Shown here in pieces: positions 46,287 through 55,581 of a DNA stretch of 64,000 nt. The DNA comes from JBBQWR01 sp038210495 (GTDB lineage: Bacteria > Planctomycetota > Planctomycetia > Pirellulales > DATAWG01). Made by a program: the position numbers and the translations under genes. How positions within the stretch are numbered: the stretch's first letter is position 1; every line of letters starts with the position of its first letter. The notes under the pieces are model-generated. The model made no database searches and was not told where the DNA came from. It saw only the letters and a program-made list of their open reading frames with translations. The stretch spans positions 9,182-73,181 of the forward strand of contig JBBQWR010000026.1 of the NCBI GenBank assembly GCA_038210495.1, in the 5' to 3' direction.

Positions 46287-48056
46287 CTATTCCTTCAGAC
46301 CCAGCCGGCTGAGCCATCGCCCGCGCGAAGTTTTACTCGCGCCCGGCTCGACGTCGCCGGCTTCACCGGTCTGCTTGTCGCGGGCGGCGTCGAACGTCTG
46401 CTGTTTTCCGACGATCTCGGCCCGTTCGCGGGCGATTCGGGCGCGCTCTACCGAAATATCGATCTCGGCCTCGCGTAGCTTTTCATGCAATTCGACTTGC
46501 AGGGCCGCCAATTTTTCCCGTTCCTGGCGGATCAATTCATCTTGCTGAAGCGCCGCGTCAACGGCCGAGGCGCCCACGGCTACCGATCCTATACTGCTGC
46601 TTTGCTGCGCGAGCAGAAGATGCAGTTCGGCAATTTCCTGATCCTTTTGCGACACGATATCGTCGGTGATCGCGATCGTGCTCTCGATCGTGACTCGCTC
46701 GTCCGTTCGCTGGGGATCGTCGTCGGTCTCGGCGTCGAGACTGGCGAGCAGCCGCTTTTTGGTGGCCTCCCAGTCCATCGACTCTCCGCTGCCGCCACCG
46801 CGCGGCGAGTCGTACGCGGCGTTCGCCTTCAGGCTCAACACCTGCTCCTCGAGCTCGCTGTTGCGACGCTTGAGATTGCGAGCATCGTCGACCGCCATTT
46901 CGAATCGCCGCTGCATTTCATCGCCGCGCTGTTGTCCGGCGGCGGCCGAGCTCGTTTCGCTCGTTTCGGCGGCGGCCAATCGCTCGGTGAGCGATTGACG
47001 CTCGACTTGCGAGTCATCCAACCGCCGCGTCAACTCGGCTTGCTGGCGATCCACGTCGGCCCGTTGCCGTTCGAGATCGGAATGCTGTCGCTCGACTTCG
47101 TCGTACTGACGCTCGAGGCCCGAATATTGGCGCGCGAGCGATTGATGTTCGGATTCGAGTCGCTCGTGATTGCGCCTGAATTCACCCGCCTGGGCGTCGC
47201 TTTCTAGTGCCCAATGCTCGGCCTTCTCCAATTCGGCCCGGGCTTGGTCGAGTTGACGTTGCAACAGATTGACTTGCGTCGACGTATCGGTCGCCGAGCT
47301 TTCGCGGTCTTGCTGCACACCGCGCTTCTGAGCGGCGACCGCGGTGGCCTGAGACTCCAAATCGGCTTTACGCCGGTCAATATCTTGTTGCTCCCGCTCT
47401 AAATCGTGCTGCTGCTTGTTCAACTCGCGTTGTTGCGAACTGCGTTTGGCTCGCAACTCATCGGCGATTCGGCGGCGCTGGATTTTGGTTTGTTCGCGGG
47501 CCAGCTCGATCTGCTCCCGTTCGGTGGCGAGTCGCCGCTCCCAGTCGGCGCATTGAGCATCGCGGTCCGCGAGTCGCTGCGCGGCCGTTTCGTGCCGTGC
47601 TTGAGCGAGTTGCAATTCATGCTCGGCCTGACGAGCCCGGGCGGCGGCGGCCTCGGAGTCGGCGCGATGGCCGTCGAGATCGACCTGCTTCTCCCGAAGG
47701 CGTTCGGTGGCCTGCTGCTGCTCTTCGGCGAAATGGCGCTGGGCGTCGTCGATCTGGCGCTTCGCGTCGGCCAATTCGCGGCGGGACTTTTCTAAATTCT
47801 CGGTTTCGCGGCTAATCGCCTCGGCACGCTGCCGGTGATCGCTGCCGCTTTTCGCGGTGGGGGAGAGCGGAGCAACACCGCTGGCGGAAATCAGCCGGTC
47901 GAGCTCGGCGGAGATCTGCTCCTCGACCTGCTCGATTCGCTCGCGCTGGGCCGCGAGCAATTTTTCGGCGCGCTGCCGCTGTCGCCCCAAGGGACCGAGG
48001 TCCGGCTTGGCAGGCCGTTTTTTGCGGCTGCTTCCTTGATTTCGTGTGTCGTCCAT
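46287..48056 (-). CDS. Long coiled-coil protein
   Basis: This 589-aa protein is dominated by Gln/Arg/Glu-rich heptads from about residue 28 to 390 (for example RQYDEVERQHSDLERQRADV and LERQRADVDRQQAELTRRLD). A Lys/Arg-rich head precedes it (SRKKRPAKPD). About 400-500 is less regular (DSPRGGGSGESMDWEATKKR), then a second coiled segment at about 485-560 (IRQEREKLAALQVELHEKL), ending in RGRWLSRLGLKE. No signal peptide, Walker motif or membrane segment is visible, so it is probably cytoplasmic and structural. No family could be named. It is convergent with the CPFC gene, with a 19-bp gap. A CTGGGCT-cgcgt-AGCCCAG hairpin (48119-48137) lies just upstream of its start. Confidence 0.75.
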   Translation of the reverse strand: MDDTRNQGSSRKKRPAKPDLGPLGRQRQRAEKLLAAQRERIEQVEEQISAELDRLISASGVAPLSPTAKSGSDHRQRAEAISRETENLEKSRRELADAKRQIDDAQRHFAEEQQQATERLREKQVDLDGHRADSEAAAARARQAEHELQLAQARHETAAQRLADRDAQCADWERRLATEREQIELAREQTKIQRRRIADELRAKRSSQQRELNKQQHDLEREQQDIDRRKADLESQATAVAAQKRGVQQDRESSATDTSTQVNLLQRQLDQARAELEKAEHWALESDAQAGEFRRNHERLESEHQSLARQYSGLERQYDEVERQHSDLERQRADVDRQQAELTRRLDDSQVERQSLTERLAAAETSETSSAAAGQQRGDEMQRRFEMAVDDARNLKRRNSELEEQVLSLKANAAYDSPRGGGSGESMDWEATKKRLLASLDAETDDDPQRTDERVTIESTIAITDDIVSQKDQEIAELHLLLAQQSSSIGSVAVGASAVDAALQQDELIRQEREKLAALQVELHEKLREAEIDISVERARIARERAEIVGKQQTFDAARDKQTGEAGDVEPGASKTSRGRWLSRLGLKE

Positions 48057-48266
48057 GTGCGCCGAGATAATATGCCGCCCGACCCGTCGACTAGGTACTG
48101 TCGCGAACTCGTGCGCCGCTGGGCTCGCGTAGCCCAGTCCAACCGTTGTGAGCGGGTAACGCCTTTGTAAAGCTATAGGTCATGCCCGCTGAGGGTCAAA
48201 ACGGAATCCAGTGGCGGCGACGATTATGCCGATTGAGCCGGTCGCGTGTCAGGGAAGAATCGCGTG

Positions 48267-49223
48267 CTACAGACCGTTAACCACATTCTCCGGCCGCTCG
48301 CCCCGCAAAACGGCGACAACCTGCCGGGCCGCTCGCGAGCGAAGATTGTCGAGCGACTCGACGGAGACAAACGCGGCGTGCGGCGTGACGACCACCCGCG
48401 GATCGTCGTAGGGCGGCTGGCTCAGATCGGGCGGCTCGGGATCTTGAACATCAAGCGCGGCGCCGGCCAATCGACCGGCGTTCAAAGCCTCCGCCAAAGC
48501 GGTCGTATCGATTAATCCGCCGCGGGCCGTGTTGATCAGATACGCCGAAGACTTCATCAGCGCCAGCCGCCGGGCGTCGATCAAATTCCGTGTGTCGGGC
48601 GTGAGGGGCGCATGCAGCGATACGTAGTCCGACTCAGCCAGCAGCGAGTCCAGATCGCGCCACTCGATTCCGGTTGGCGGAGGCGCGGTCATCGAACGAT
48701 TCGTCGCCAGCACCTTGAGGCTCAGCGCAGCGGCCTTTTCGGCCAGCTTCCGGCCGATTCTTCCCAAGCCGACGATCCCCAAAGTCTGACCTTCGATTCG
48801 CCGTAGCGGCAGCCCCGACTGAAGCTCGTAGCGACCCTGCTTGGTTTCGCGATGATAAAAGGCCACTTTGCGAGCCTGGCCGAGCAGCAAGGCCAGCGCA
48901 TGCTCGGCCACCTCGATTAAACAATAGTCGGGAACATTGGTCACCAACATGCCGCGTTGAGTCGCGAAGGCGATGTCGATATTGTCCAACCCGATTCCCA
49001 GCCGCGCGACCATTCGGCACTTTCGCGCGGCCGCGAGCACCGCGCCGGTCACCTTCGCCCAATTGGTCACGATCGCATCGACGTCGCCGGCGAGCGAACC
49101 CAGCGAACGCTCGTCGGTGGCGTCGGCCACGATCAACTGGGCATCGATTTCGGCGAGAGTTCGCCGCTCAATGTCCAAATCCGGCCAAGCATAGTCGGTG
49201 AGCAATACTTTGAAGCGCGGCAT
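48267..49223 (-). CDS. D-isomer-specific 2-hydroxyacid dehydrogenase (CtBP/phosphoglycerate-dehydrogenase-like)
   Basis: This 318-aa NAD-dependent oxidoreductase has the whole catalytic set: Rossmann GLGRIG (152-157), R234 (NTARGGLID), E263 (DPEPPD) and H282 (VVTPHAAF). The N-terminal part includes ARLGIGLDNIDIAFATQRGM, resembling C-terminal-binding-protein-type dehydrogenases, and VPDYCLIEVAEHALALLLGQ. There is no C-terminal ACT or ASB domain, so it is not a full-length SerA; glyoxylate/hydroxypyruvate or another 2-keto acid is the likely substrate. The AddA-like gene ends 17 bp before its start on the same strand, so the three genes 55260-48267 may form one operon. Confidence 0.88.
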   Translation of the reverse strand: MPRFKVLLTDYAWPDLDIERRTLAEIDAQLIVADATDERSLGSLAGDVDAIVTNWAKVTGAVLAAARKCRMVARLGIGLDNIDIAFATQRGMLVTNVPDYCLIEVAEHALALLLGQARKVAFYHRETKQGRYELQSGLPLRRIEGQTLGIVGLGRIGRKLAEKAAALSLKVLATNRSMTAPPPTGIEWRDLDSLLAESDYVSLHAPLTPDTRNLIDARRLALMKSSAYLINTARGGLIDTTALAEALNAGRLAGAALDVQDPEPPDLSQPPYDDPRVVVTPHAAFVSVESLDNLRSRAARQVVAVLRGERPENVVNGL

Positions 49224-49240
49224 CGAACCTTACTCTGGAA

Positions 49241-52200
49241 TTACGCGATCGTTTCCACGGCGCCAATTTCGACAAACAGTAATGTGGCGGAAATCTTGAC
49301 TGACGCAAGACCCGTGATGCCCGCCAGCGCTTGGCGATAGGCCTGAATTTGGGGGCGGTAAAACTCGACTCGCAACGCCGTTGCCGCCGCGTCGGTCACT
49401 GCATCTGTCTTGAAGTCGATGATCTCGGCGCCGATTAAGGCGCCTCGGTCGCGATAGAGCACCAGCCGATCCATCGCGCCCTCGACGATAATATCCGCCT
49501 GACGGTGAGCGAACCGCCATTCGCGTCGCAATTCTAGTTCGACGTTTCCGGCAAGAGGGGAATAGCGCGATCGACTGAGCGCCGTCGAAACTGCCGGACG
49601 CTTAAGCATTTTATGAAACCGGCGAAGCTCTTCGTCGACTTTCAATTGCGCACCGACAATCGGTCCGGCCAGCTTTCGCAGCGCTGTGTCGTCCGGAAAG
49701 CCATCCTCCAACCAACCGATTTGCTCGAACCAAACGTGCATCAGCTTTCCGCGAACCAGACTCGCGCCCAGGTCGAGATGCAATCGCTGCCGGAGATTGA
49801 CGGTCGATCCACCTTCGAGCCCGGACGGCGCTCGTGTGTCTAGGCCGCGTCTGCGAGCCGGGCTGCTTCTCAGCCCAATACGCAGTGGTTCCTTCAGCCC
49901 ACCGACGATCGGAGATTCAATCGCTGCGCCATCGGAATCCAAGGCGCCAACCGGGGCCGAGGCTGCCCAATCCGGATCACCGTGTCGATAGAGAATCGCT
50001 TCCGGCGCCGCGACGCCGGTTGCCAATGCCGAACGCACGACCCCCGCAGCCGTCTTGGGCCAGGTTTTCTCACTTTCCTTGGACGGCGCAATAATCATGT
50101 CCAGCGCATAAATGGCCCGAGTCATTGCGACATACAGCACGCACAGCGCTTCGTTCACGAGCCCATCGGACCAAGAGGCGAACATTTCGGCCATGTCGTC
50201 GGGCAAAAATTGCTGCACCGTGCTGCCTGTGTACCGGCAGACTCGCACGATCGGATCGAGCGGATCGGGCCGATCGACCACCAACCGCGGCGGCTGTCCC
50301 TTGAGATTTCGGTCGAGTTGCGGCAGCACGACGATGTCGAACTGCAAGCCCTTCGCCTGATGAACGGTCATGACTCGCACGTTGGCCGACGTGGGATCTT
50401 CGACCCGCCGCAGTTCGACCTGGGCGACAAAATCATCCGGCCGACGCAGCTTGCCGTCGTCGAGCACATGGGCCATTTCGACCAGTTGCATCAGCCGATT
50501 GGCGTCGCGCGCGCCGCACTGTTCCGACAGCGACTTAGTCCAATCGTAAATCACCGGGCCGTAACCTTCTCGCAGCAGCCGCTCTCGAACTTCGAGCGCA
50601 AGCTGCTGCGCCGCGCGGCGATCTTCGTGATTGGTGAAACCCACCGAGGCTCCGAGCGCCGATTGGGCGACGTGGAACGCAGCGACCGAATCGCCCGGGT
50701 GATCGGACAGTCGCAATAGCGACAACACAAGCTGCACCGCCGGCGAATCGGTGAGCGGATTGCCCCCTTCTTCGCTGGCCAGGACGTCGTGCTCGGTTCG
50801 CAAAAAATAGATCAGCCGGCCAACCGCCGCGTTTTCCCGGACTAACACCCCAATGGTTCGCTGCGGATTGTCGCGCGCGAGGTAGGCGATATGCTCGGCC
50901 GCATAGTCCAGCGTTGTCGCTTGCTGGTCGGTCGCCTTCTCGGCTCGCGGCGCCGTCATCAGCCGGCAGAACCCCGGCAAATGCTTTTTCGCCGTCGAAT
51001 GCGGGACGAACCGCGGCGCCCAATTGGCCACGACCTTGGGAAATTCGTCGAGCGCCCGATTGCAGGCCAGATTGGCGAACGCACGGTTGACCGTGTCGAT
51101 AATCGGAGGCGCCGAGCGGTAGCTTTCGGAAAGCGACTTCTCGCAAATGCCGGTGATTTTTCGCGTGGCCGAGTCGAATATCTCCGCGACGCCGCCGCGC
51201 CAACCGTAAATCGCCTGCTTCGTATCGCCGACGCAAAAGAACGATCCGCCGCTCTTCGACTCCGTCGCGCGAACCGCGAACGGCAGCAGCACCGACCACT
51301 GATGCCGCGACGTGTCTTGAAATTCATCGAGCAGCAGATGGGCTACCCGGCCGTCGAGCCGGAACGCCAAGTCGTCGACGTGCCGATCGCCGAAAGCCGT
51401 CGCCAGTGCGTGCGTCACGTCGTCAAACCGCATTACGCTTCGGTCAATTTTCAGCCGCCGATAAGCGATATCAAATCGGGACAGCAACTTGTACGTCGCC
51501 GCCGTTTGATCGACCACCCGGGCCACGAGCGTGTCTTTGGCGTGCTTGACGAGCGGCAAATAGGCCTCGACCACATTGGCCGCGATCGGCTTGCCGCTGA
51601 ATACGCCCCCGTTGCACGCGATCGCGCAGCCAATTCCCTTGTCGAGGAAACTGTCCCAGTCCTGGCGCTCGGCGGCCGCGACGGCGCTGACATGCGCCTT
51701 GGCGAGCATTTTTGATTCGAACTGCGGCAGTGCGGCCAATTGCGTCAATGCGTCGGCGATCGCGGATTGCTCCAATGTCGTCGGTCTTTTGATCGGCTTC
51801 CACATCTCGGGCGTCGTGTCGTGATAAACGGCGTACAGATCGTTGACGATTTCGAGGATCTGCTGGGTCACGGAGCGTGAGGCGTCTCCTTTGCTCAAAA
51901 GCCGCATCAGCGCGACGCTGTCCTCCGAGCCGTTTTCGGCCAACACCTCCTGAATCGCTTCTTGCCGCAGGTTGCGGTCTTCGAGATCGTCGACGATTCG
52001 CCACCCGAGCGGCAGCCCCAGATCCAGGCTAAAATGCCGAGCCAATTGCATGAAGAAACTGTCGAGCGTGCCAATTTGCAATCGATGCAATCGCCCGAGC
52101 AGCGTTCGTAGCATCCCGATACACTCGGCCCGATCGAGCCCATCGGTCGATAGGCTCGCGGCCAGTTCGGCCAATCGCACCGGGTCGTAGATCGCCGTGG

Positions 52201-52396
52201 CTAGCCGCGTCACGACGCGGTCGAGAATTTCGCCGGCCGCCTTGCGAGCGAATGTCGCCGCGAGAATCTGCTCCGGCGCGTGGCCAGCCATCGCCAACTG
52301 CAAATAGCGGTTGGCCAGTTGATACGTTTTGCCCGCGCCGGCGGAAGCACGGATCACGATATGAGGCAGATCGTGCTCAGTGGCAATGCGACTCAT
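49241..52396 (-). CDS. addA: AddA-like UvrD/Rep helicase-nuclease
   Basis: This 1051-aa SF1 helicase with a C-terminal RecB-family nuclease is expected to process DNA double-strand ends for recombination. Walker A is ASAGAGKT (17-24); Ia to II include ILAATFARKAAGEI and LLLDEFQDTSRHQW, then FFCVGDTKQAIYGWRGG (III). VMTVHQAKGLQFDIVVLPQL (V) and VLYVAMTRAIYALDM (VI) follow. The nuclease motif is IGAEIIDFKTDAV near the end. Its ATG overlaps the stop of the AddB-like gene by 4 bases (ATGA), indicating translational coupling. Sequence divergence from Firmicute AddA is large, so AddA-like or exonuclease V beta-like is the safe description. Confidence 0.88.
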   Translation of the reverse strand: MSRIATEHDLPHIVIRASAGAGKTYQLANRYLQLAMAGHAPEQILAATFARKAAGEILDRVVTRLATAIYDPVRLAELAASLSTDGLDRAECIGMLRTLLGRLHRLQIGTLDSFFMQLARHFSLDLGLPLGWRIVDDLEDRNLRQEAIQEVLAENGSEDSVALMRLLSKGDASRSVTQQILEIVNDLYAVYHDTTPEMWKPIKRPTTLEQSAIADALTQLAALPQFESKMLAKAHVSAVAAAERQDWDSFLDKGIGCAIACNGGVFSGKPIAANVVEAYLPLVKHAKDTLVARVVDQTAATYKLLSRFDIAYRRLKIDRSVMRFDDVTHALATAFGDRHVDDLAFRLDGRVAHLLLDEFQDTSRHQWSVLLPFAVRATESKSGGSFFCVGDTKQAIYGWRGGVAEIFDSATRKITGICEKSLSESYRSAPPIIDTVNRAFANLACNRALDEFPKVVANWAPRFVPHSTAKKHLPGFCRLMTAPRAEKATDQQATTLDYAAEHIAYLARDNPQRTIGVLVRENAAVGRLIYFLRTEHDVLASEEGGNPLTDSPAVQLVLSLLRLSDHPGDSVAAFHVAQSALGASVGFTNHEDRRAAQQLALEVRERLLREGYGPVIYDWTKSLSEQCGARDANRLMQLVEMAHVLDDGKLRRPDDFVAQVELRRVEDPTSANVRVMTVHQAKGLQFDIVVLPQLDRNLKGQPPRLVVDRPDPLDPIVRVCRYTGSTVQQFLPDDMAEMFASWSDGLVNEALCVLYVAMTRAIYALDMIIAPSKESEKTWPKTAAGVVRSALATGVAAPEAILYRHGDPDWAASAPVGALDSDGAAIESPIVGGLKEPLRIGLRSSPARRRGLDTRAPSGLEGGSTVNLRQRLHLDLGASLVRGKLMHVWFEQIGWLEDGFPDDTALRKLAGPIVGAQLKVDEELRRFHKMLKRPAVSTALSRSRYSPLAGNVELELRREWRFAHRQADIIVEGAMDRLVLYRDRGALIGAEIIDFKTDAVTDAAATALRVEFYRPQIQAYRQALAGITGLASVKISATLLFVEIGAVETIA

Positions 52397-55260
52397 GACG
52401 CGGCCTCGTCGGTATCCAAGGCGCCGAGCGCAGTGGCCGAAAAGCCGCCGTCCTGACAGATGGCCGAAAACTCGCCGAAGAAATCCGGCGGCGGCGCCGT
52501 GGGCGGATGATACCGACCTTCGCGGATCGCTCGCACCACCGCCACGGCCGCGGCGTCGGCCTGCGCCAACTCTTCAGGCGTCCAACCGGCCATTTCGAAT
52601 CGACAATGCCCCACGTCCTTGGGCAGCAGGATATATCCCAGATCGACCGGGCCCTCCAACTTCAGCGCCTTGGCCAAATATCTGTAGAGCGGAAGCTGTA
52701 AATCGATCCAGGTCCCCTTCCGCCGATGCACGACGTCCGGCGATTTTGGCGCCTCAGACGATTTGTAATCCAGCACGGCCCAATGACCCGTTCGTTCGTT
52801 GAAATCGATCCGATCGATTCGCCCTCGGAGCGAAATCGGCGACCCATCGACATCGAACGCCGCCTCGCCGTCGACGATGTTCTTTTCCACGGCGTGAATT
52901 TTCCACCCCTCTTGGCGCCATTTGGCTTGCCGCTCCGCGAACACGACCAGCCGCTCCCGCGCAAGCGCTACTTGCACCTGCACCGCCGGATGGGCGCGCG
53001 TGCCGTAGGTATTCGCGGCCAATTTGCCGAGCGCCTCGGACAACTCCACTTTAATTTCCGCCGGATTGTCGGAATCCACCGCCGGGCTTTCGTAAAAATC
53101 GTGGAGCGCCTCGTGCAGCAAACTACCGAACGCGCCGCCGTCCAGCTCGGCCGCCGAATCGACCATCGCCACCAGTCCCAACCGATGCCGGAGATAATAG
53201 CGATAAGGGCAGGCCAAATAATCTTTGAACTCCGTCACCCGCAGCGAGATGACGGGCGCCGGCAGCGGCTGCGGCAGCGGAACGGGGAGCACCGTAGCGG
53301 CCCGACCCGGCCGAACGCTCTGCCAGAGATCCATCGGTTTTGAGTCGGCCGGCGCGGCGAACAGCCGGTTCGTCCGCCGCGCAAGCTGAGGATCGTCGCA
53401 GGCGAACAGCAGCCGGCTCGGCGCCAACGGCTCTTTCTCGACCGAGCGTCGTCCGGCAATTAAATGCAGATGCTCCTTCGAGGCCGCCAGCAATCCCAGC
53501 GCATACAAATCCCGGGCAAAGTACTGGTTGTTGTCCGTCAATTGCAGTTCCCGCCGCACGGCGTTCGGCAGAAATAAGTCGCCCCCGAGCGCCGGCGACA
53601 CTCGGCCCTCATTCATGCCCGTGACGATTGCAACCGGAGCGTCGTTCCAAGGCAAGTCCAACCAACCGACCAGCTCGATCGCGGCCTTTTCGCTCGCCGC
53701 CGGCACGGCTTCCGATTCAAGCTGCCGAAGCATCAGTCGCACGGCCGCGGGGCCGGCGACTTCCGGCGAAAGCTTCCCGTCGATCTCGGCGAATTCGACG
53801 GCCGCGTCGCGAAAGCTTTGGCAGGCCAGCAGAATTTTGCGATCGTGCTCCACACGCTCGTCGAGCGGCCGGTCGCCATAGACGGTCGCGAGCAGATCGA
53901 TCGCCGACTGAGCCCAATGTTCTAGCGGCTGCGGCGGCTTGGCCAAGTCCGTGAGCAGCGCCGCGATGACGCCTTGAATGCGCCGCATTTCATCGAGCCT
54001 GCCCCCCGTTTCCGGCCACTGGTCAGTGACAAAAGCCGGCAGATGGGCCGCATGGAATCTGTCAAACAGCGACAGGCAATCGGTTTGAATGCCCAATCGC
54101 GAATTGGCGTTGATGAGCCAACGACTGACGGCCGGATGTCGCACCAGCGCCGCCAAATCGCGAAACCGGCGGAATTCGACATAGTCGGCCGCGAGCGACA
54201 ACAACTGATAGGGGCTCGTCCGGGTCAGCGGCGCTCCGGCCGCATAGCGCGCCGCGGCGCCCGCCTCCGCCAGCCGCTGCTCGATAAACGGCGCCAGTCG
54301 TGCATCCGGCACGCCGACCACGATATCGTCGGCGTCGTACTTGCCATTGAGCTTCGCTAACTGCAGGACGACCGCGTCGGCCTGTTGCGTCGGTCCAGCG
54401 GCCACTTCGATTTGATCATCGGAAATCGGCAGCGTGAAATCCTGCCAAGCCTCGCATCGCAGACAGCCGTGCTCGTCGAAAAACTCTTCGATGTCGCGGC
54501 CACTTCTCGCCTCGCGTACAGGAGCAAACACGAGCGCCGTGACTCGATCGGCCACTTGATCGAGCATTTTCCGCTGCGTGCGATTCAGGTCAACCAGCCC
54601 CACCAGAATCAACGTCGCCGTCAATTGACACTCATGATGCTCGATGGCAAACAGCCGTGCGGTTTGCTTGTCCCACGTCATTAAGCTGTCGAGAAGCGTT
54701 AAATATCGCCGCTGCAGATCGCCGAGCAGGACCCACCGCTCGGGCTCGTTGAACGTCTGAAATCGCTTCATCTCCGTCAGCGCCGAGTCGAAATTGAAGC
54801 GATCGGCCGCCAGCTCGTGATGCAGATCGGCCAGCATTTTGCCCAGCGCTAACCAGCCCGGCAGATCGTCGTGCCGCGGCCAGTTGCGAACCAGCGGCGA
54901 CAGTCGATCCGGCTTCGTTTCCTTCAGCACGCGGACCCACGCCAATTGCTGAGCGAGCACCGTCGCGAACGGGCGCTTCGGATGATAAAGCAGCTCCGGT
55001 AGCGGCCCGGGCGTGATGATTCGCGGCGGAGTTAGCAGCGACTTTTGCGCCGCCGCATATTCGACGAGCAATTCGATGAGGCGTCGCCGGGCCTGAGCCC
55101 CGGGCACGCAGACGACAAGCCCACTGAGGTCGGCCACGCGACTGGCGGCTTCGTTGCTGCTTTTCGGCCCCGCGTCAGTCGAAAACGTATCGATCAACCA
55201 TTGCGCCGCCTGGGGCAGCGCTGGCTTGGACCAATCGAAAAACCGTCGTTCAATCGGCAT
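52393..55260 (-). CDS. addB: AddB-like PD-(D/E)XK nuclease subunit
   Basis: This protein of about 955 aa is the partner of the AddA-like helicase. I chose the ATG at 55260 (MPIERRFFDWSKPALP); a start at 55302 adds 14 residues. The N-terminal helicase-like region lacks a Walker A lysine: the corresponding loop reads VVCVPGAQARRRLIELL, so it is probably ATPase-dead, as in several AddB/RexB-type subunits. Central blocks are VVGVPDARLAPFIEQRLAEA, IVTGMNEGRVSPALGGD and LFLPNAVRRELQL. The C-terminal PDDEXK_1 nuclease has FKDYLACPYRYYLRHRLG, GSLLHEALHDFYE and WAVLDYKSSEAPKS (the D-Y-K metal/catalytic motif). Function: double-strand break end-resection with AddA. Confidence 0.85.
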   Translation of the reverse strand: MPIERRFFDWSKPALPQAAQWLIDTFSTDAGPKSSNEAASRVADLSGLVVCVPGAQARRRLIELLVEYAAAQKSLLTPPRIITPGPLPELLYHPKRPFATVLAQQLAWVRVLKETKPDRLSPLVRNWPRHDDLPGWLALGKMLADLHHELAADRFNFDSALTEMKRFQTFNEPERWVLLGDLQRRYLTLLDSLMTWDKQTARLFAIEHHECQLTATLILVGLVDLNRTQRKMLDQVADRVTALVFAPVREARSGRDIEEFFDEHGCLRCEAWQDFTLPISDDQIEVAAGPTQQADAVVLQLAKLNGKYDADDIVVGVPDARLAPFIEQRLAEAGAAARYAAGAPLTRTSPYQLLSLAADYVEFRRFRDLAALVRHPAVSRWLINANSRLGIQTDCLSLFDRFHAAHLPAFVTDQWPETGGRLDEMRRIQGVIAALLTDLAKPPQPLEHWAQSAIDLLATVYGDRPLDERVEHDRKILLACQSFRDAAVEFAEIDGKLSPEVAGPAAVRLMLRQLESEAVPAASEKAAIELVGWLDLPWNDAPVAIVTGMNEGRVSPALGGDLFLPNAVRRELQLTDNNQYFARDLYALGLLAASKEHLHLIAGRRSVEKEPLAPSRLLFACDDPQLARRTNRLFAAPADSKPMDLWQSVRPGRAATVLPVPLPQPLPAPVISLRVTEFKDYLACPYRYYLRHRLGLVAMVDSAAELDGGAFGSLLHEALHDFYESPAVDSDNPAEIKVELSEALGKLAANTYGTRAHPAVQVQVALARERLVVFAERQAKWRQEGWKIHAVEKNIVDGEAAFDVDGSPISLRGRIDRIDFNERTGHWAVLDYKSSEAPKSPDVVHRRKGTWIDLQLPLYRYLAKALKLEGPVDLGYILLPKDVGHCRFEMAGWTPEELAQADAAAVAVVRAIREGRYHPPTAPPPDFFGEFSAICQDGGFSATALGALDTDEAAS

Positions 55261-55581
55261 TAATCGCCGCCGCGAAAGAACCCAGTTTCGGCAGCCCGCC
55301 AAAACCCAAATGTGTACATCCCTACACGTTATCGATTCCGCCGAAGATTCTCAAGCCGAACTGCCGCAAACCACCCACACCAACCCGCAACGTAAGCGAG
55401 GATTTGTGAGCTTTACCGCGAACGGCCCGCTGACGCCTCGGGTTAGTATCAGCATTTCCCAGGCGATGCGCCACTTGCCCGCGCCCACCAACCGGCGTAA
55501 ATTCCGAGCGGGGCGGAGAAATTACACCGCTTTACGTTTCGTCGACCGTGAACCGAATCGATTTCTTGTTCCACTTATCCC
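55261..55581. other. Divergent intergenic region with AACCCGCAACGTAAGCGAGG repeat
   Basis: The 321-bp gap separates the divergent addB-like and LarA-like genes. 55382-55444 is an imperfect inverted repeat: AACCCGCAACGTAAGCGAGG on the left, and CCCGCTGACGCCTCGGGTT on the right. This CGGGTT...AACCCG type is another dispersed intergenic family. An in-frame overlapping long reading frame through here has no homology and is not a gene. Confidence 0.65.
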
